The position numbers and the translations under genes are program-made. This document shows, piece after piece, positions 41,734 to 52,034 of a DNA stretch of 64,000 nucleotides. The DNA comes from Saprospiraceae bacterium. GTDB taxonomy: Bacteria; Bacteroidota; Bacteroidia; Chitinophagales; Saprospiraceae. Position 1 is the first letter of the stretch; each line of letters begins with the position of its first letter. The stretch lies in NCBI GenBank assembly GCA_016710625.1, contig JADJVK010000015.1, positions 11,021 through 75,020 of the forward strand. Direction: 5' to 3'. A model generated the notes under the pieces. The model saw only the letters and a program-made list of their open reading frames with translations, was not told where the DNA came from and searched no databases.

Positions 41734-43283
41734 TCAATATTTATAGTTATACTCATAATAGGTTACTTTACTATTACCAATTTCCACCGCCATCACCCTA
41801 TTCCCAAACTTTTTCGGTTGCCTTAGTTGTAACCCATAAACTCCACTTGCCAGTTTTGAAATATCGATTGAGCAAGGTATGCAAAATCTGGCATAGTGTA
41901 TTTTTGAACAATAGCTCCGCTGACATCCACGATGACAACTTCAGTTTTAATAGTTGGGTCGTATTCTTTAAGAGTTATGTCTACTTTGATTTGATCATTT
42001 GCAGGATTAGGGAAAAGTTTGATTTGATAATTATCGGGTGATAAATCTTTATTGGCAACACCAAGGATAGTATCACAAGGGCTGCCTTTGAGGGGACCGA
42101 GGCGGTAGTTAGGGAAGTTGGGGATAGATATTTTATTATCAGTTGCAAGAAACACATCATTTTGAACAAAATTACAGGCTTTTCCTTTTTCGTCTGGATT
42201 ATTGATTCTGTGCATTACTCTGACACTATTAAAACAGTTCATATAGATTTTTCCATCTGGTCCTAATTGCATTTTCATAAATTTTCCTTCAAAAGGGTAC
42301 TGTTTAGATTTATCCAAACTATCTATGAAAACCTTAGAAGCGGAAATATCACTTGACCATAAATCATATTGATAGAGATTCGAAAAATCACTGGCATATA
42401 CAAATCTTCCGCTAGGAGAAACCATCAATCCACCAAATGAATTATCCAAATAATTAGTCTCAATTGTTTTACTATTAGATATCGCTCCAGTGCATCTATC
42501 AAAATCTTGAATAAAAATGTTTCTCATTAAACTTCCATATATTAACTTTGAACCATCTTGAGAAAAAAATAATCCACCCAAATTGAATACCTTACTTTTA
42601 TCAAATTTTACATCTAATTCAAAAAAATTTGGTCCAATGATGGTATCCTCCTTAATTAAATATTGAATTATTTTATTATTAGATTCATATAGTCCAATAA
42701 CCCACCAATCTATGCCGTTCCCATGTTGGCAAGCTGTTATATAAGTCTTTATATTATTAACTTCTCCATCAAATAATACCTTATTCTTTACAAGTACTTT
42801 TCCTAAGTTATTATTTGCCTTAATATCTATAACATTATAATTGATAATTGAGGGCCAAGCAATCCCTTTGTCATCCTTTTTCCTATCTGTATTGAATAAA
42901 TATAGTTTATCCTTAAAGGGAAGAAAGATAGACCCAAACCAATTATCATTTCCAAAATATAAATTATCTAAATTATAAGTATTAATATCTAAAGAATCAC
43001 CATTTTCCATAATTGAATCCAATCGGTTGCAAATTGCATATCCATTTGTATAAAACAACAAATTTCCTTGACCATCACAATAGCTCGAGGTGTTTGCAAA
43101 CATTCCAAAGGGCAATATTCTTTTTTTAATGCCTATAGGATTCGAATTGAAGTTTATTTCCGTTCCTCCCCAATCTAGAAAAACTGTATCTTCTCCCACA
43201 TCGCCAGTAATCCAAATATAATCATTTTTCTGAGCTGAAAGATTATTTGAAAATAGTAATAAAACAAAAATAAAGTACCTCAT
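41734..43283 (-). CDS. T9SS type A secreted protein, propeller-like (frameshift near 41.87 kb)
   Basis: About 510 codons if one frameshift is corrected. It begins with the signal peptide MRYFIFVLLLFSNNLSAQ; I chose ATG 43283 over the upstream 43310 because the signal starts there. The body shows propeller-like repeats (DGQGNLLFYTNGYAICN, LGGLFFSQDGSKLIYGSL, FGGLMVSPSGRFVYASDF, MQLGPDGKIYMNCFNS) and the family phrase PNFPNYRLGPLKGSPCDT. The sorting domain starts at IKLFPNPANDQIKVDI. Compared with its paralogue, the end should continue IDISKLASGVYGLQLRQPKK; the open frame instead stops at 41823, so one base is gained or lost near 41,868. Confidence 0.8.
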
Positions 43284-43306
43284 GTGTTTAATTTTTCTGG
43301 ATGAAA

Positions 43307-44701
43307 TCAACGTATAACTACCAATTTCTCCACCGTCAACACACTTTCACCAAACTTTTTCGGTTGTCTTAGTTGTACTCCATAAACACCACTGTCTAAT
43401 TTAGAAATATCAATTGTAGCTAAGTAGGCAAAATCTGGCATCGTATATTTTTGAACAACTGCACCGCTGACATCCACGATGACAACTTCAGTTTTAATTG
43501 CTGAATCATATTCTTTTAGGGTGATGTCAATTTTTATATCCATCGAGGCTGGGTTGGGGAAGAGTTTGATATAAAAATCATCAGTAGTTATTTCTTTATT
43601 TGCGACACTGAGTGTATCACAAGGGCTGCCTTTGAGGGGACCAAGGCGGTAATTGGGGAAGTTGGGAATAGATATTTTATTATTTGTAGCTAGGAACACA
43701 TCATTTTGAACAAAATTACAGGCTTTTCCTTTTTCATCTGGATTATTGATTCTGTGCATAACTCTTACACTATTATAACAATTCATATAGATTTTTCCAT
43801 CGGGTCCGAGTTGCATATTCATGAATTTCCCTTCAAAAGGGTACTGTTTGGATCTATCTAAACTATCGATGAATACTTTGGATGCTGCTACATCACTTGC
43901 CCATAAATCATATTGAAAGAGATTCTCAAAATCATTGGCATATACAAATCTTCCATTGGGTGAAACCATCAATCCACCAAATGATTTGTCCAAATAATTG
44001 GTTTCAATTGTTTTACTATTGGAAATAATTCCAGTACATCTATCAAAATTTTGAACAAAAATATTTGTAATTAAACTTCCATAAATTAACTTCGAACCAT
44101 CTTGAGAAAAAAACATCCCACCTAGGTTAAAAACCTTGCTAAAATCAATTTTTACATCTAAATCAAAATAATATGGACCTTTAATAGTATCTTCTTCAAT
44201 CAAATATTGGATAATTTTATTGTATGGTTCTCTAAGTCCAATTAACCACCAATCTTTTCCATTGCCATGTCGACAGGCTGCTAAACTTCCATAGATTGAA
44301 TTTACATCACCATCAAAAATCTTAATATTTTTTTCTAACACTTTACCTAATCCATTATTTGCTTTTTCATCTATTATACTATAATTAATTATCGAGGGCC
44401 AATAAACACCCCTTTCGTCCTTTATTCTATCTGTATTGAATAAATATAATTTATCTTTAAAGGTAGAAAAATAGAACCAAACCAAATTTTCCATTTCAAA
44501 ATAAACATGATCATCATCGTAATTACTTACCTATAATGAGAGAATCTCCATTATCCATAATTGAATCAATATGATTACAGGCAGACCCAATCTAGAAAAA
44601 CCTTATCATCTCCTACATCACCAGTTATCCATACATAATCATTTTTTTTGTGCAATAATTATATTTGATAACAGCAATAAAAATAAGATATATTTATACA
44701 T
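43307..44701 (-). pseudogene. Paralogue of the downstream T9SS type A protein, N-terminal part deleted and frameshifted
   Basis: The intact frame (43307-44494) encodes 395 residues nearly parallel to its neighbour and ends in a full type A sorting domain (IKLFPNPASMDIKIDI, LDSGVYGVQLRQPKKFG). Upstream, an ATG at 44701 starts a signal peptide (MYKYILFLLLLSNIIIAQ) and DYVWITGDVGDDKVFLDW, then the sequence jumps to CNHIDSIMDNGDSL. About 50 residues present in the paralogue, including its DGQGNLLFYTNGYAI blade, are missing, and a run of eight A residues shifts the frame after the signal. Either a real deletion or an assembly collapse between paralogues could explain this. Confidence 0.75.
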
Positions 44702-44714
44702 GATATAAGATTAA

Positions 44715-44748
44715 AAACTGTACTAACCAAATTGGTTTAGTACGGTTT
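44715..44748 (-). terminator. Intrinsic terminator of the beta-helix gene
   Basis: AAACTGTACTAACC (44715-44728) pairs with GGTTTAGTACGGTTT (44734-44748), with a short T run following on the minus strand (GTTTTTAATC). It lies 40-60 nt past the stop of the beta-helix protein gene. Confidence 0.7.
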
Positions 44749-44787
44749 ATCAAATCAAGTAATTTGTTTTAACAAACTTCGCTGTTG

Positions 44788-47525
44788 CTAATTAGTGTCC
44801 ATTATCCAAAACGGAACCAAAAATAAACACCTAATGGTAGTTTGATGAATATCCATAGTATTTCCTTTCGTAATACTATTGTTGATTAGCACTTTACCAT
44901 AAATATCGGTTACTTGAACCGATGCAGATATAGGATATTGATCCAAACCATTTAATTGAATCAATTCACTTGCAGGGTTCGGGAATATCGTAAATGAACT
45001 GATAATTTTTTGATTCGCATCATTGGATCTGCTTCCTACAGGAGCACATTGCCAAATCAAAATCAATACTATTATCTACCAACATATTATACAATCCTCT
45101 AGCACTATGCACAGCAGTACCACCCAATAAATCGCATTGATTCGCTATAGCATATAAATCATGTATTTGTGTGCTATTCAATTCATATACACCACTCAAT
45201 ACAGTATTCATCAAGATACTATTGTAGGTTTTTTCATTTTGAATAAATACTTCGCTTCCCCCTACACTATTATTAAATTGATGAATGGATTGCAAAAGGG
45301 TTGGGTCATTTGTATTATTTTCTTGATATTGGAAGATTTGTTGCTTTACGGATGCTAACTTTCCTAAGTCAGTATTCGTATTTGCTAATGCAAAACTATC
45401 TAATACGGTGCTGAATTGTGTTGGATCTAATGCCCCTCCATACACTTTTGCTTCCATAGAGTTGCTGTTGTGCTATCCACCTGCCCGTAGCCGTATAATC
45501 CTGCAATGCCAATTGATTCCGAGCAATATCTCGCTGTAATTTTCCTTCCACTTCCCATTCATAAAAAGATCATTGCATGGGTAAAATTCTGTATAACCTC
45601 CTCCAAACCATTTAAATTTACATTCAATTACATCTGGTCTATCTGGTTGGCTATTTTGATTAACACCGAAAAAAGAATCATCAACTTGTTGTTGATTTTC
45701 TGTCAAAAATCTAGCTCCTACAGTTAAACCACTTACCCATTGATTTCCCATAGTATATTTAAGTACACTACCACCTGCAAATGGATTAGTAAGAGAGTAT
45801 TGAACCCCAATAACTGAAGAGGGATCCAGCTCTAAACCGACAGTATGGTCTGTCATATCGTTATGAGAAAATCGCTTAGGGCTTGGGCTAGCAGAATAGA
45901 ACTCTACTCCCTTTCTTATTTTACTCAGATGATTATAACAAATCTGCCAATTGCTACTAGAGGTTACATAAATACCACTTGTATTCTCTTTTGGTACTCC
46001 TGTACCATAAACTGTATTATCTTTTACTATAGCATTTGTAGTTTGTGATAATCTTATACCATTGGTATTCAAATTCAAATATTGTCCTGTTTCTACATTA
46101 TTATTTAAAACTTTAATTCTATTACAGCCATTAACCCTAATTCCATAGTATGAATTGTTAGGGAAATTATTATTTAAAGAATATTTAATGATATTTAGAT
46201 TCAATTCAAGTTTGGTTGCATTATTACATGAAACTATCTGAATTCCATTTACTGCTGCTGCATTATTAACTGATTTTGCCCAAATCTTATTATCAAGAAC
46301 AATCGCATTTAATTTATTACTTACCATTAAAGCGACTCCAATAGCAGCTTCAATCTTTTCATTACCACTAATTTCAATAGTTTTGCCACCTGAATTTTTG
46401 TACCCAAATTCCATAAAACTATTAGAATTTGATCCGTTAAAGCATGTAATTCAGATGAACCATTAAAAATACCATAATAGCAATTATCAAATAAGGAATT
46501 TTCAATTCTTGCAATAGAATTATTTACAACTCTAATTCCATATTGCAAATTAGAAAATTTACCATTAAATGCTCTCTCTGAACTACAGTTACTAATTTGA
46601 AAACCATTTTGAGCATCTGTATTCCAATTTACTTGTCCATTATATTTTGGTTTTAGGCTACCTCCAGTAAAATTTGAATAATATCTTGATGTATTATCAG
46701 GAATACCATTTACGTTTATACAAGTATAATTATTTGAGAAATTATTCAAATATGTTTCATCATTAGAAAACTTACTATTTGTAGATAAACTGATTGCATT
46801 TTCTGCATCTTTTACAGTACAACCACTCATTTTCATTATACTTCCACCTTCTACATTTATTCCCTTCCACATTTTATCACAGGCAACAAAAGTACATTTA
46901 TCAAATCCAATTTCTTTTCCAGATTTCATAATAATTTGTGCACCACTTCCCATGATAAATGTCTTTTTCGACAAACTAATATTACCATCAAAATTTAATA
47001 TCCCTGTTACATAAATATTTTTATTACTCATAACAGTGTTAAAATACTTGAATTGGACAAATTTACATTACCATTTATTTGAACAGGAGAATCTTCAATA
47101 AATTTACAATCATAATCTCTAAAAGTAGGACCAGTTGAAACATGACGTGCAAACAAATATAAATAAAAATTGGAGGTAGTATATCCTATATTAAAACAAA
47201 ATTGTTTTGAATTTACAATGTCCTCTTTACTTTCATAGGTTAATTTATTGGTTGCTTGATCATAATTCAAAATACCTGGGTTTGTTACAATTACGTTTGC
47301 AGGTAATGTAATAGCTAATTTCCAATAATCAGTATAATGACATTGTCCTACTTCAAAACAAATAGTTCTTTCTCCACAATTTGTGTTTTCGATTCCTATA
47401 AACTTAATAAGAGTTTCAGTTTCATTCAATGTATCACAAAGGAGAGGTTGAGAAAAGGAATAGATTTGAGCAATTGCTATATAAAGCAATACAAAAAAGA
47501 ATTTTTTGAAAATGTTACTTTTCAT
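44788..47525 (-). CDS. Secreted parallel beta-helix protein with T9SS type A sorting domain (several frameshifts)
   Basis: Five overlapping frames join into one gene of about 905 codons. It starts at ATG 47525 with the signal peptide KSNIFKKFFFVLLYIAIAQI. A beta-sandwich region follows (NCGERTICFEVGQCHYTDYW). From about codon 170 the sequence is a right-handed parallel beta-helix: INVEGGSIMKMSGCTVKDAE, GIRVVNNSIARIENSLFDNC, GIRVNGCNRIKVLNNNVETG, GIYVTSSSNWQICYNHLSK. A helical part precedes the type A sorting domain FTIFPNPASELIQLNGL. Frame breaks lie near 47,035, 46,400, 45,470, 45,040 and 44,850; correcting the last gives the normal end LPLGVYFWFRFG with a stop at 44812. Such helices often bind or cut polysaccharide, but no catalytic site is recognised. 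Confidence 0.78.
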
Positions 47526-47609
47526 TTTTAAATGGTTTAATAGATGAATTAATAAAAAATCATCCCAATCACCAGTAATGTTTTTGTTGTCTAGAATTAA
47601 AAACTTAAA

Positions 47610-47689
47610 GGTAGTGGGCATATCCTTAATTTTGCCCGACCTAGCCCTTCCTTGGCTTCTACGACAAAACAAGAATAATGCCCACTACC
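47610..47689. repeat. 80-bp imperfect palindrome (MITE/REP-like)
   Basis: GGTAGTGGGCAT (47610-47621) is perfectly inverted at 47678-47689, and pairing continues inward through CTT/AAG and TTTTG/CAAAA blocks and AGCC/GGCT near the centre. It would fold into a long hairpin. It lies upstream of the beta-helix gene and contains no gene. Confidence 0.7.
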
Positions 47690-47722
47690 ATTAATAGTAA
47701 CGGGACATTATTACATTGTTTC

Positions 47723-47758
47723 TTCTGTCGTAGAGTGAGGATACTTGGTCGAACAGAA
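47723..47758. repeat. Second, related short palindrome in inverted orientation
   Basis: TTCTGT (47723-47728) is inverted as ACAGAA (47753-47758). Its interior TGTCGTAGA, AGGA, TTGGTCG resembles the inverted arm of the 80-bp palindrome (TGTCGTAGA, AAGGA, TAGGTCG), so the two look like a REP-type doublet. Confidence 0.5.
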
Positions 47759-47991
47759 AAAATTTCTATAATAATTGTTATAATAAAAATAACTAAATCA
47801 AATATACGTCACATTTTAAAAATTTCATAAAAACAAAATGAAGAATTGTCGTCAATTTTACATTTCTGCATATTTTTAAATAAAATCCATAAAATATTTT
47901 ATTTTTACAAGTCGAATTTAATAATGGTTTCATGTAAGTTGATTCTAGATTTTAATTTACCATCCATTCATGATTTACTAAGTTAAAAATT

Positions 47992-48027
47992 AAAAAGCCT
48001 GATATTAAAGTATATCTGGCTTTTTTT
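47992..48027 (+). terminator. Orphan intrinsic terminator in the large intergenic region
   Basis: AAAAAGCC-T-GATAT pairs with ATATC-T-GGCTTTTTTT around a 6-nt loop. T runs exist on the plus strand and A runs before the stem, so it could work in both directions. No gene ends just before it. Confidence 0.6.
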
Positions 48028-48553
48028 ATTTTCCTTAATCATTTCTATTTTTATAGATATCTAAATAATAATATCATTTTTAAAAGTCATATAAAGTAAC
48101 AAAGCCCTTAATCAGAGATTAAAGACTTTGAGTATATCAAGTTTCAAATTCAAAAAGTACTCCTAATATTTTGAATTGAAAATGATAAATTGAATTTACC
48201 TAAATAAAAATAGATTAATTGCTCAAATATAATGTAATTTTTTGATACATTTGTAAATCATTTTATGAAAGTCTTATTTTAATTTAAGAAACGTTAAAGT
48301 TTTTTGTTTTAATCATCATGTAGCTGTATCACAAAAATGCCTTTTGAAAAGTACAAAAGGTATTTTTTTTAAATTATTATCCTCTAAAATTAGTATTAAT
48401 TATTTTAAATATACTTAAAATATGATTTTCTAAAAATTCAAAAAAATCAAGGATTGGACATTAAATGTAAACTAAACACTACAAAGAATAAACGATAGCA
48501 CCTAAATCTTTCTCCAAAAATCCTTTATTTTTTACTGCTTTATACCTAGAATA

Positions 48554-48790
48554 AACGAAAGGACATTTATTTTTTACGGTCTAATATTTATTTATTACTG
48601 TGCAATCTATAAAATTTACCATTGCAATAATATTTTTTACGGTTCGACCTATATTTAAAACTATGGCATATCAAAGACCAACGATGCGAACAATATTTAT
48701 TTCGGTGCGACCTATAATATAAACGAAAGGAATTATATTTTCACGGTGCTATCTGTATTCTTAACGAAGCAACTTACATTATTTTTTCTC
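48554..48790. repeat. Degenerate non-coding repeat with spacing near multiples of 21 bp
   Basis: Units of the form AACGAAAGGA, then AT-rich, then TTTTTTACGGTGCGACCTATA recur. Starts of the AACGA-like block are at about 48554, 48617 (ACCATTGCAAT), 48680, 48722 and 48763, so spacing is 63, 63, 42 and 41 bp. CGGT/GCGACCTATA blocks recur near 48577, 48639, 48703 and 48743. No frame is open across it. Confidence 0.55.
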
Positions 48791-48831
48791 ATTATCTTAA
48801 ATCTAATTTTAAATTGTTTAATCAAAGAAAA

Positions 48832-48855
48832 AGCCTAATGCAATTGCATCAGGCT
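48832..48855 (-). terminator. Intrinsic terminator of the 48.9-kb gene
   Basis: AGCCT-A-ATGC pairs with GCAT-C-AGGCT around AATT, followed on the minus strand by CTTTTTCTTT. It lies about 40 nt after the stop at 48896. Confidence 0.75.
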
Positions 48856-48895
48856 CTCTTTATTCAATAACTTTATATATACTGACACTTGAAAA

Positions 48896-49597
48896 TTATG
48901 GTTTTCTAACTTGAATACTCGTCAATTGTTTATATTCTACTGAGGAAACGCCATAAATTGATTTTACGTACTTTTTAGCATCTGTTACCGTTTCAAACAG
49001 CCAATTATTTGAGGTATAAAACAACTCATTTCGATGTATTCTTTCTGTTCTCAAAATTGCTTCAGCTCCTAATGCATCAGAATTTGCCAATGTCAATTCC
49101 TCCAAAAAGGTAGATAATGAAGCTATTTTCAAATCATTTTCATTCGGATTGTAAGTAGGTTCAGATTGGAGTAATATTATTAATTTTGAGAAGTGATCCA
49201 CCAATTGACCATAAGAAGTCTGAGCAGTAGAGTTTGGTTTTTTCTCTGGTTCTGTTGACCCTTCAACTGGTGGTGCTGGGGTTGCTACTTTACCAATTCG
49301 AACACCTAAAATTTTCTTTTTTAAAGATTTTGCATTATCCAAGTTCATTTTGTTAGTGTCCGTGATTTCTAATGCATAAATGATTCTAGTAGCAATTTTC
49401 CTTAATTTTTCAAATTTAAGTTGTCGGTCATGTACGGTATTGTTGTAAGTAATTAATTTCTGATTGACGGTGTTTATTGCAGCTTTTGCATCCGTCAATA
49501 ACTGAGTAAGACTTGCAATTTGTAAGGAAGATTTTGAAGGATTGTAAGCACTTCCAAACTCAGTACAAATTTTAATTAAGTTTTCAAGGTTGTTCAT
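48896..49597 (-). CDS. Helical protein of unknown function with an internal duplication
   Basis: A 233-residue cytosolic protein that I do not recognise. It is made of two related helical halves: YNPSKSSLQIASLTQLLTDA near residue 18 and YNPNENDLKIASLSTFLEEL near residue 150. A proline-rich linker (VATPAPPVEGSTEPEKKP, about 103-120) separates them, and both halves continue with coiled-coil-like segments. There is no signal peptide. The last 30 residues (VTDAKKYVKSIYGVSSVEYK) look like a separate small helix pair. It stands alone with its own terminator. Confidence 0.7.
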   Translation of the reverse strand: MNNLENLIKICTEFGSAYNPSKSSLQIASLTQLLTDAKAAINTVNQKLITYNNTVHDRQLKFEKLRKIATRIIYALEITDTNKMNLDNAKSLKKKILGVRIGKVATPAPPVEGSTEPEKKPNSTAQTSYGQLVDHFSKLIILLQSEPTYNPNENDLKIASLSTFLEELTLANSDALGAEAILRTERIHRNELFYTSNNWLFETVTDAKKYVKSIYGVSSVEYKQLTSIQVRKP

Positions 49598-50076
49598 GTT
49601 TTTAACATGCTTTGTTTCAAAGGTCGAAGCAATATTGAATTATTTTTAAATGAATTAATTTTTTGTAAACGTCATTAATAAATATAATATTATACTGTTA
49701 ATAAAAAATAATAATTTAAACCAAATTCAACAATTAGTGGAAAATTTGATTATGAATTAATTCTAAATACAATAATGTTTTCTACCCTTTCTTATATATA
49801 TTGTATTTGTATTATTCCATAAAACACTTTAAATTCTCTTATAATATCGTTTAATTTTAAAGAAAAAATTCAATCTATTGAATTATTTTAGTCAACAATT
49901 AATAATTACAATAGAATTATATTTACCGAAAGTGGTGACTTTTTAATCCTGAATATTAGAGAAGCATGTTTAAATTTACTATAAAGCTCAATAGAATTCC
50001 AAAAACTAAAATCAACTATAATGCCCAACTTTAGTCTAAACAAATATTGTTGTACATCATTATTTGATTAGATTTA
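49598..50076. other. 480-bp AT-rich intergenic region, nothing recognised
   Basis: No reading frame, clear hairpin or promoter with good spacing was seen. Confidence 0.5.
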
Positions 50077-50896
50077 TTAAAAAAGTGATTGTTGTATTTC
50101 TAATTTAGGGTGGAAAGTTCCAATTATCATAAAAGGATTTTTTCCTGTTAAGTGATGAAGTTTTGATGTGCCTAAAAATAAATACAAATCTTTTGTTTTT
50201 GCAAATTCATCAAAGTATTTTTTTCTAACATCTTGAACAGCTTTTGTTTCATCACCTTCATATCTAGCAAGACAATTCCAATAGAGTTGACCAATTTCCC
50301 AATCTTCAATCATCATTTTACTCTGTTTACCGTTACAGTCTTTTAATATATAAGAAAATTTATAAGGTAGTTTTCTAACTACTTCAAATAAATCTTCATT
50401 TTCTTTGGCAAAAAGATTACTACTTCTATCTTGTTTTAATTTTTCGAGTTTATTTTTATCCCAGTCTCTTTCTACTGGTTCAATTGTAAAATCTAAAATT
50501 TCTGTTGGCTTGAAAAACTGCTAGTGAAGTCATAATTTCTCTACTTTTTGCTTCTAATATCAATTTTTCAATATCAGAATAAATTTTGTTTTTAAAACTA
50601 TTTGTTTTCGTAAAAACCAATTACTGTATCTAAATGATCTAAAATTTTTATTTCAGTGTCATAAGAAACTGGTCTATAACTTTCCTTTCTAAAATCACTT
50701 TTGTTTTTACAAGGTCAATTTCAATCCAATCGTATTTTTTATATTGCTCATCAAATGATTTCTTTCGAAATTGAATTGGATAAATTCTTATCCAAGAACC
50801 ATCTTCAAGAAATCCAGCTGTACAAACTAATTCATCATACTTGCTTGAAATAGACGGATAAGTTTTTACAGTAATTAGAACTTTTGTTTTAGCCAT
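50077..50896 (-). pseudogene. Conserved protein partnered with DUF488 (at least three frameshifts)
   Basis: About 273 codons when frames are joined. It begins MAKTKVLITVKTYPSISSKY and continues LEDGSWIRIYPIQFRKKSF; after the first break the frame goes on with ESYRPVSYDTEIKILDHLD, then EILDFTIEPVERDWD, and ends with MMIEDWEIGQLYWNCLARYE and NPFMIIGTFHPKLEI. Breaks lie near 50,698, 50,605 and 50,512, each near a short A or T run. I recognise it as a conserved family without a settled function. Its ATG follows the DUF488 stop by one nucleotide, so the two form a tight operon and probably act together. Confidence 0.7.
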
Positions 50897-50897
50897 A

Positions 50898-51782
50898 TTA
50901 AATATGCTTTACTTGATATTTAAAATTTGGTAAATTTTCAATTGCTTCTGCCAAGTGCTTCCTATGACATTGACAAATATTGGCTTCAAAACAAGTTAAG
51001 GCGATTCGATTGTTTTTTTTCTAATAAATCTAAAATCTTCAACTGGGAAACCATTGTCTTTTGTAAGTTGTTTTTGCAATAAGATTCAAAAGTTTGTCAT
51101 AATCTGATTGAGTATTTAGTTCTTGTCTTTGTTCAGATTGTATTCCAACTTCCGGAAAATGAACATATTCTATCCCTATACTATTACAATAACGTTGTAA
51201 TTGATTTTTACTAAATCCGTATTTCATACTTAAGGGATTATTACGTACATCTATTAATATTTTTACATTGTTTTTAATTAGTCGATTTAAATACATTTCC
51301 AATGAAATTCCTTCATACCCAATTGTAAACAAAATATACTCTTTATTTACTGGTCTACTCTTCTCAACTTTTTGAAATTGTTCTGCAGTTAATATATCCT
51401 TTGCTTTTATGCTATTTATTGCCCAATATGGATAGTTTATATAAGTATGTTTCATCAATGAGTCAGCATTCATTTTACCATAAAGTTTTTTTATATCCAA
51501 CATTATTTTTTTATCAACTTCTTTTAAAGTTTTAAAATAGTCAGTTGTCTCATTATTTGTAAAATGGCTTTTTGATTCAGAAAGCAATTGTTTATTAACC
51601 ATTGCTGTTAAGTCTGCATTAGCAGAATATGAATAACAACCATATAGATATGGAATAAAATCATATTCAGCTTTACTTTGTTGTTTAGTAAACAAAAATA
51701 AAAGTTTCTGAAAGCTAATTTTATCTATTTGTCCTTCAAAAAGTTGTAACAACGCCAATATTATCTTTCTTCTATAAAACAT
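50898..51782 (-). pseudogene. DUF488 protein with an N-terminal Panacea/SocA-like domain (two frameshifts near its end)
   Basis: About 295 codons after correction. I chose ATG 51782 (MFYRRKIILALLQLFEG) because the conserved part starts there; the frame is open to 51854. Residues 1-125 (ISFQKLLFLFTKQQ, YDFIPYLYGCYSYSANADL) resemble DUF4065-like Panacea or SocA domains. From about 150 a DUF488 domain follows: ILFTIGYEGISLEMYLNRL, ILIDVRNNPLSMKYGFSK. The frame stops early at 51039, but its C-terminal signature RIALTCFEANICQCHRKHLA lies in another frame ending at 50898. One break is near 51,045 and one at a run of eight T at about 51,008. DUF488 function is not established. Confidence 0.75.
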
Positions 51783-52034
51783 TTTGCAAAGGTAGAAAAA
51801 TAACACTTTATAGGGGTATAAATTATATTGAAATGTAATTTTATTTTTAAACAATTAAATTTGTTCCTTATTAATGATTTCTAATGTATTGCTACCAACT
51901 ATTTAAAATTGATTTAACAATTTTTTTAAATATTAATTAAATTCTATCATAGTTTCATTAATTCAATAAAAAAAGTTTTAATACTATTTGAGTAATACAA
52001 TTTAATTCTGAAAGATAAAAGTAAATATGGCTAC

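Larger units (their letters stand above)
47759..48830. other. About 1.07 kb AT-rich intergenic region
   Basis: No reading frame with coding character was seen on either strand. It holds one orphan terminator (47992-48027), a weak hairpin near 48,102-48,131 (AAAG..TTAATC / GATTAA..CTTT), and a degenerate repeat from about 48,490 to 48,790. Confidence 0.6.

Noticed and set aside
48102..48131. Possible terminator in the long intergenic region
   Set aside because: The stem is interrupted and no T run follows on either strand, so it was only mentioned as a weak hairpin.
48361..48800. Integron-like attC array in the degenerate repeat
   Set aside because: No paired simple sites with the core GTTRRRY/RYYYAAC layout, no cassettes and no integrase were seen.
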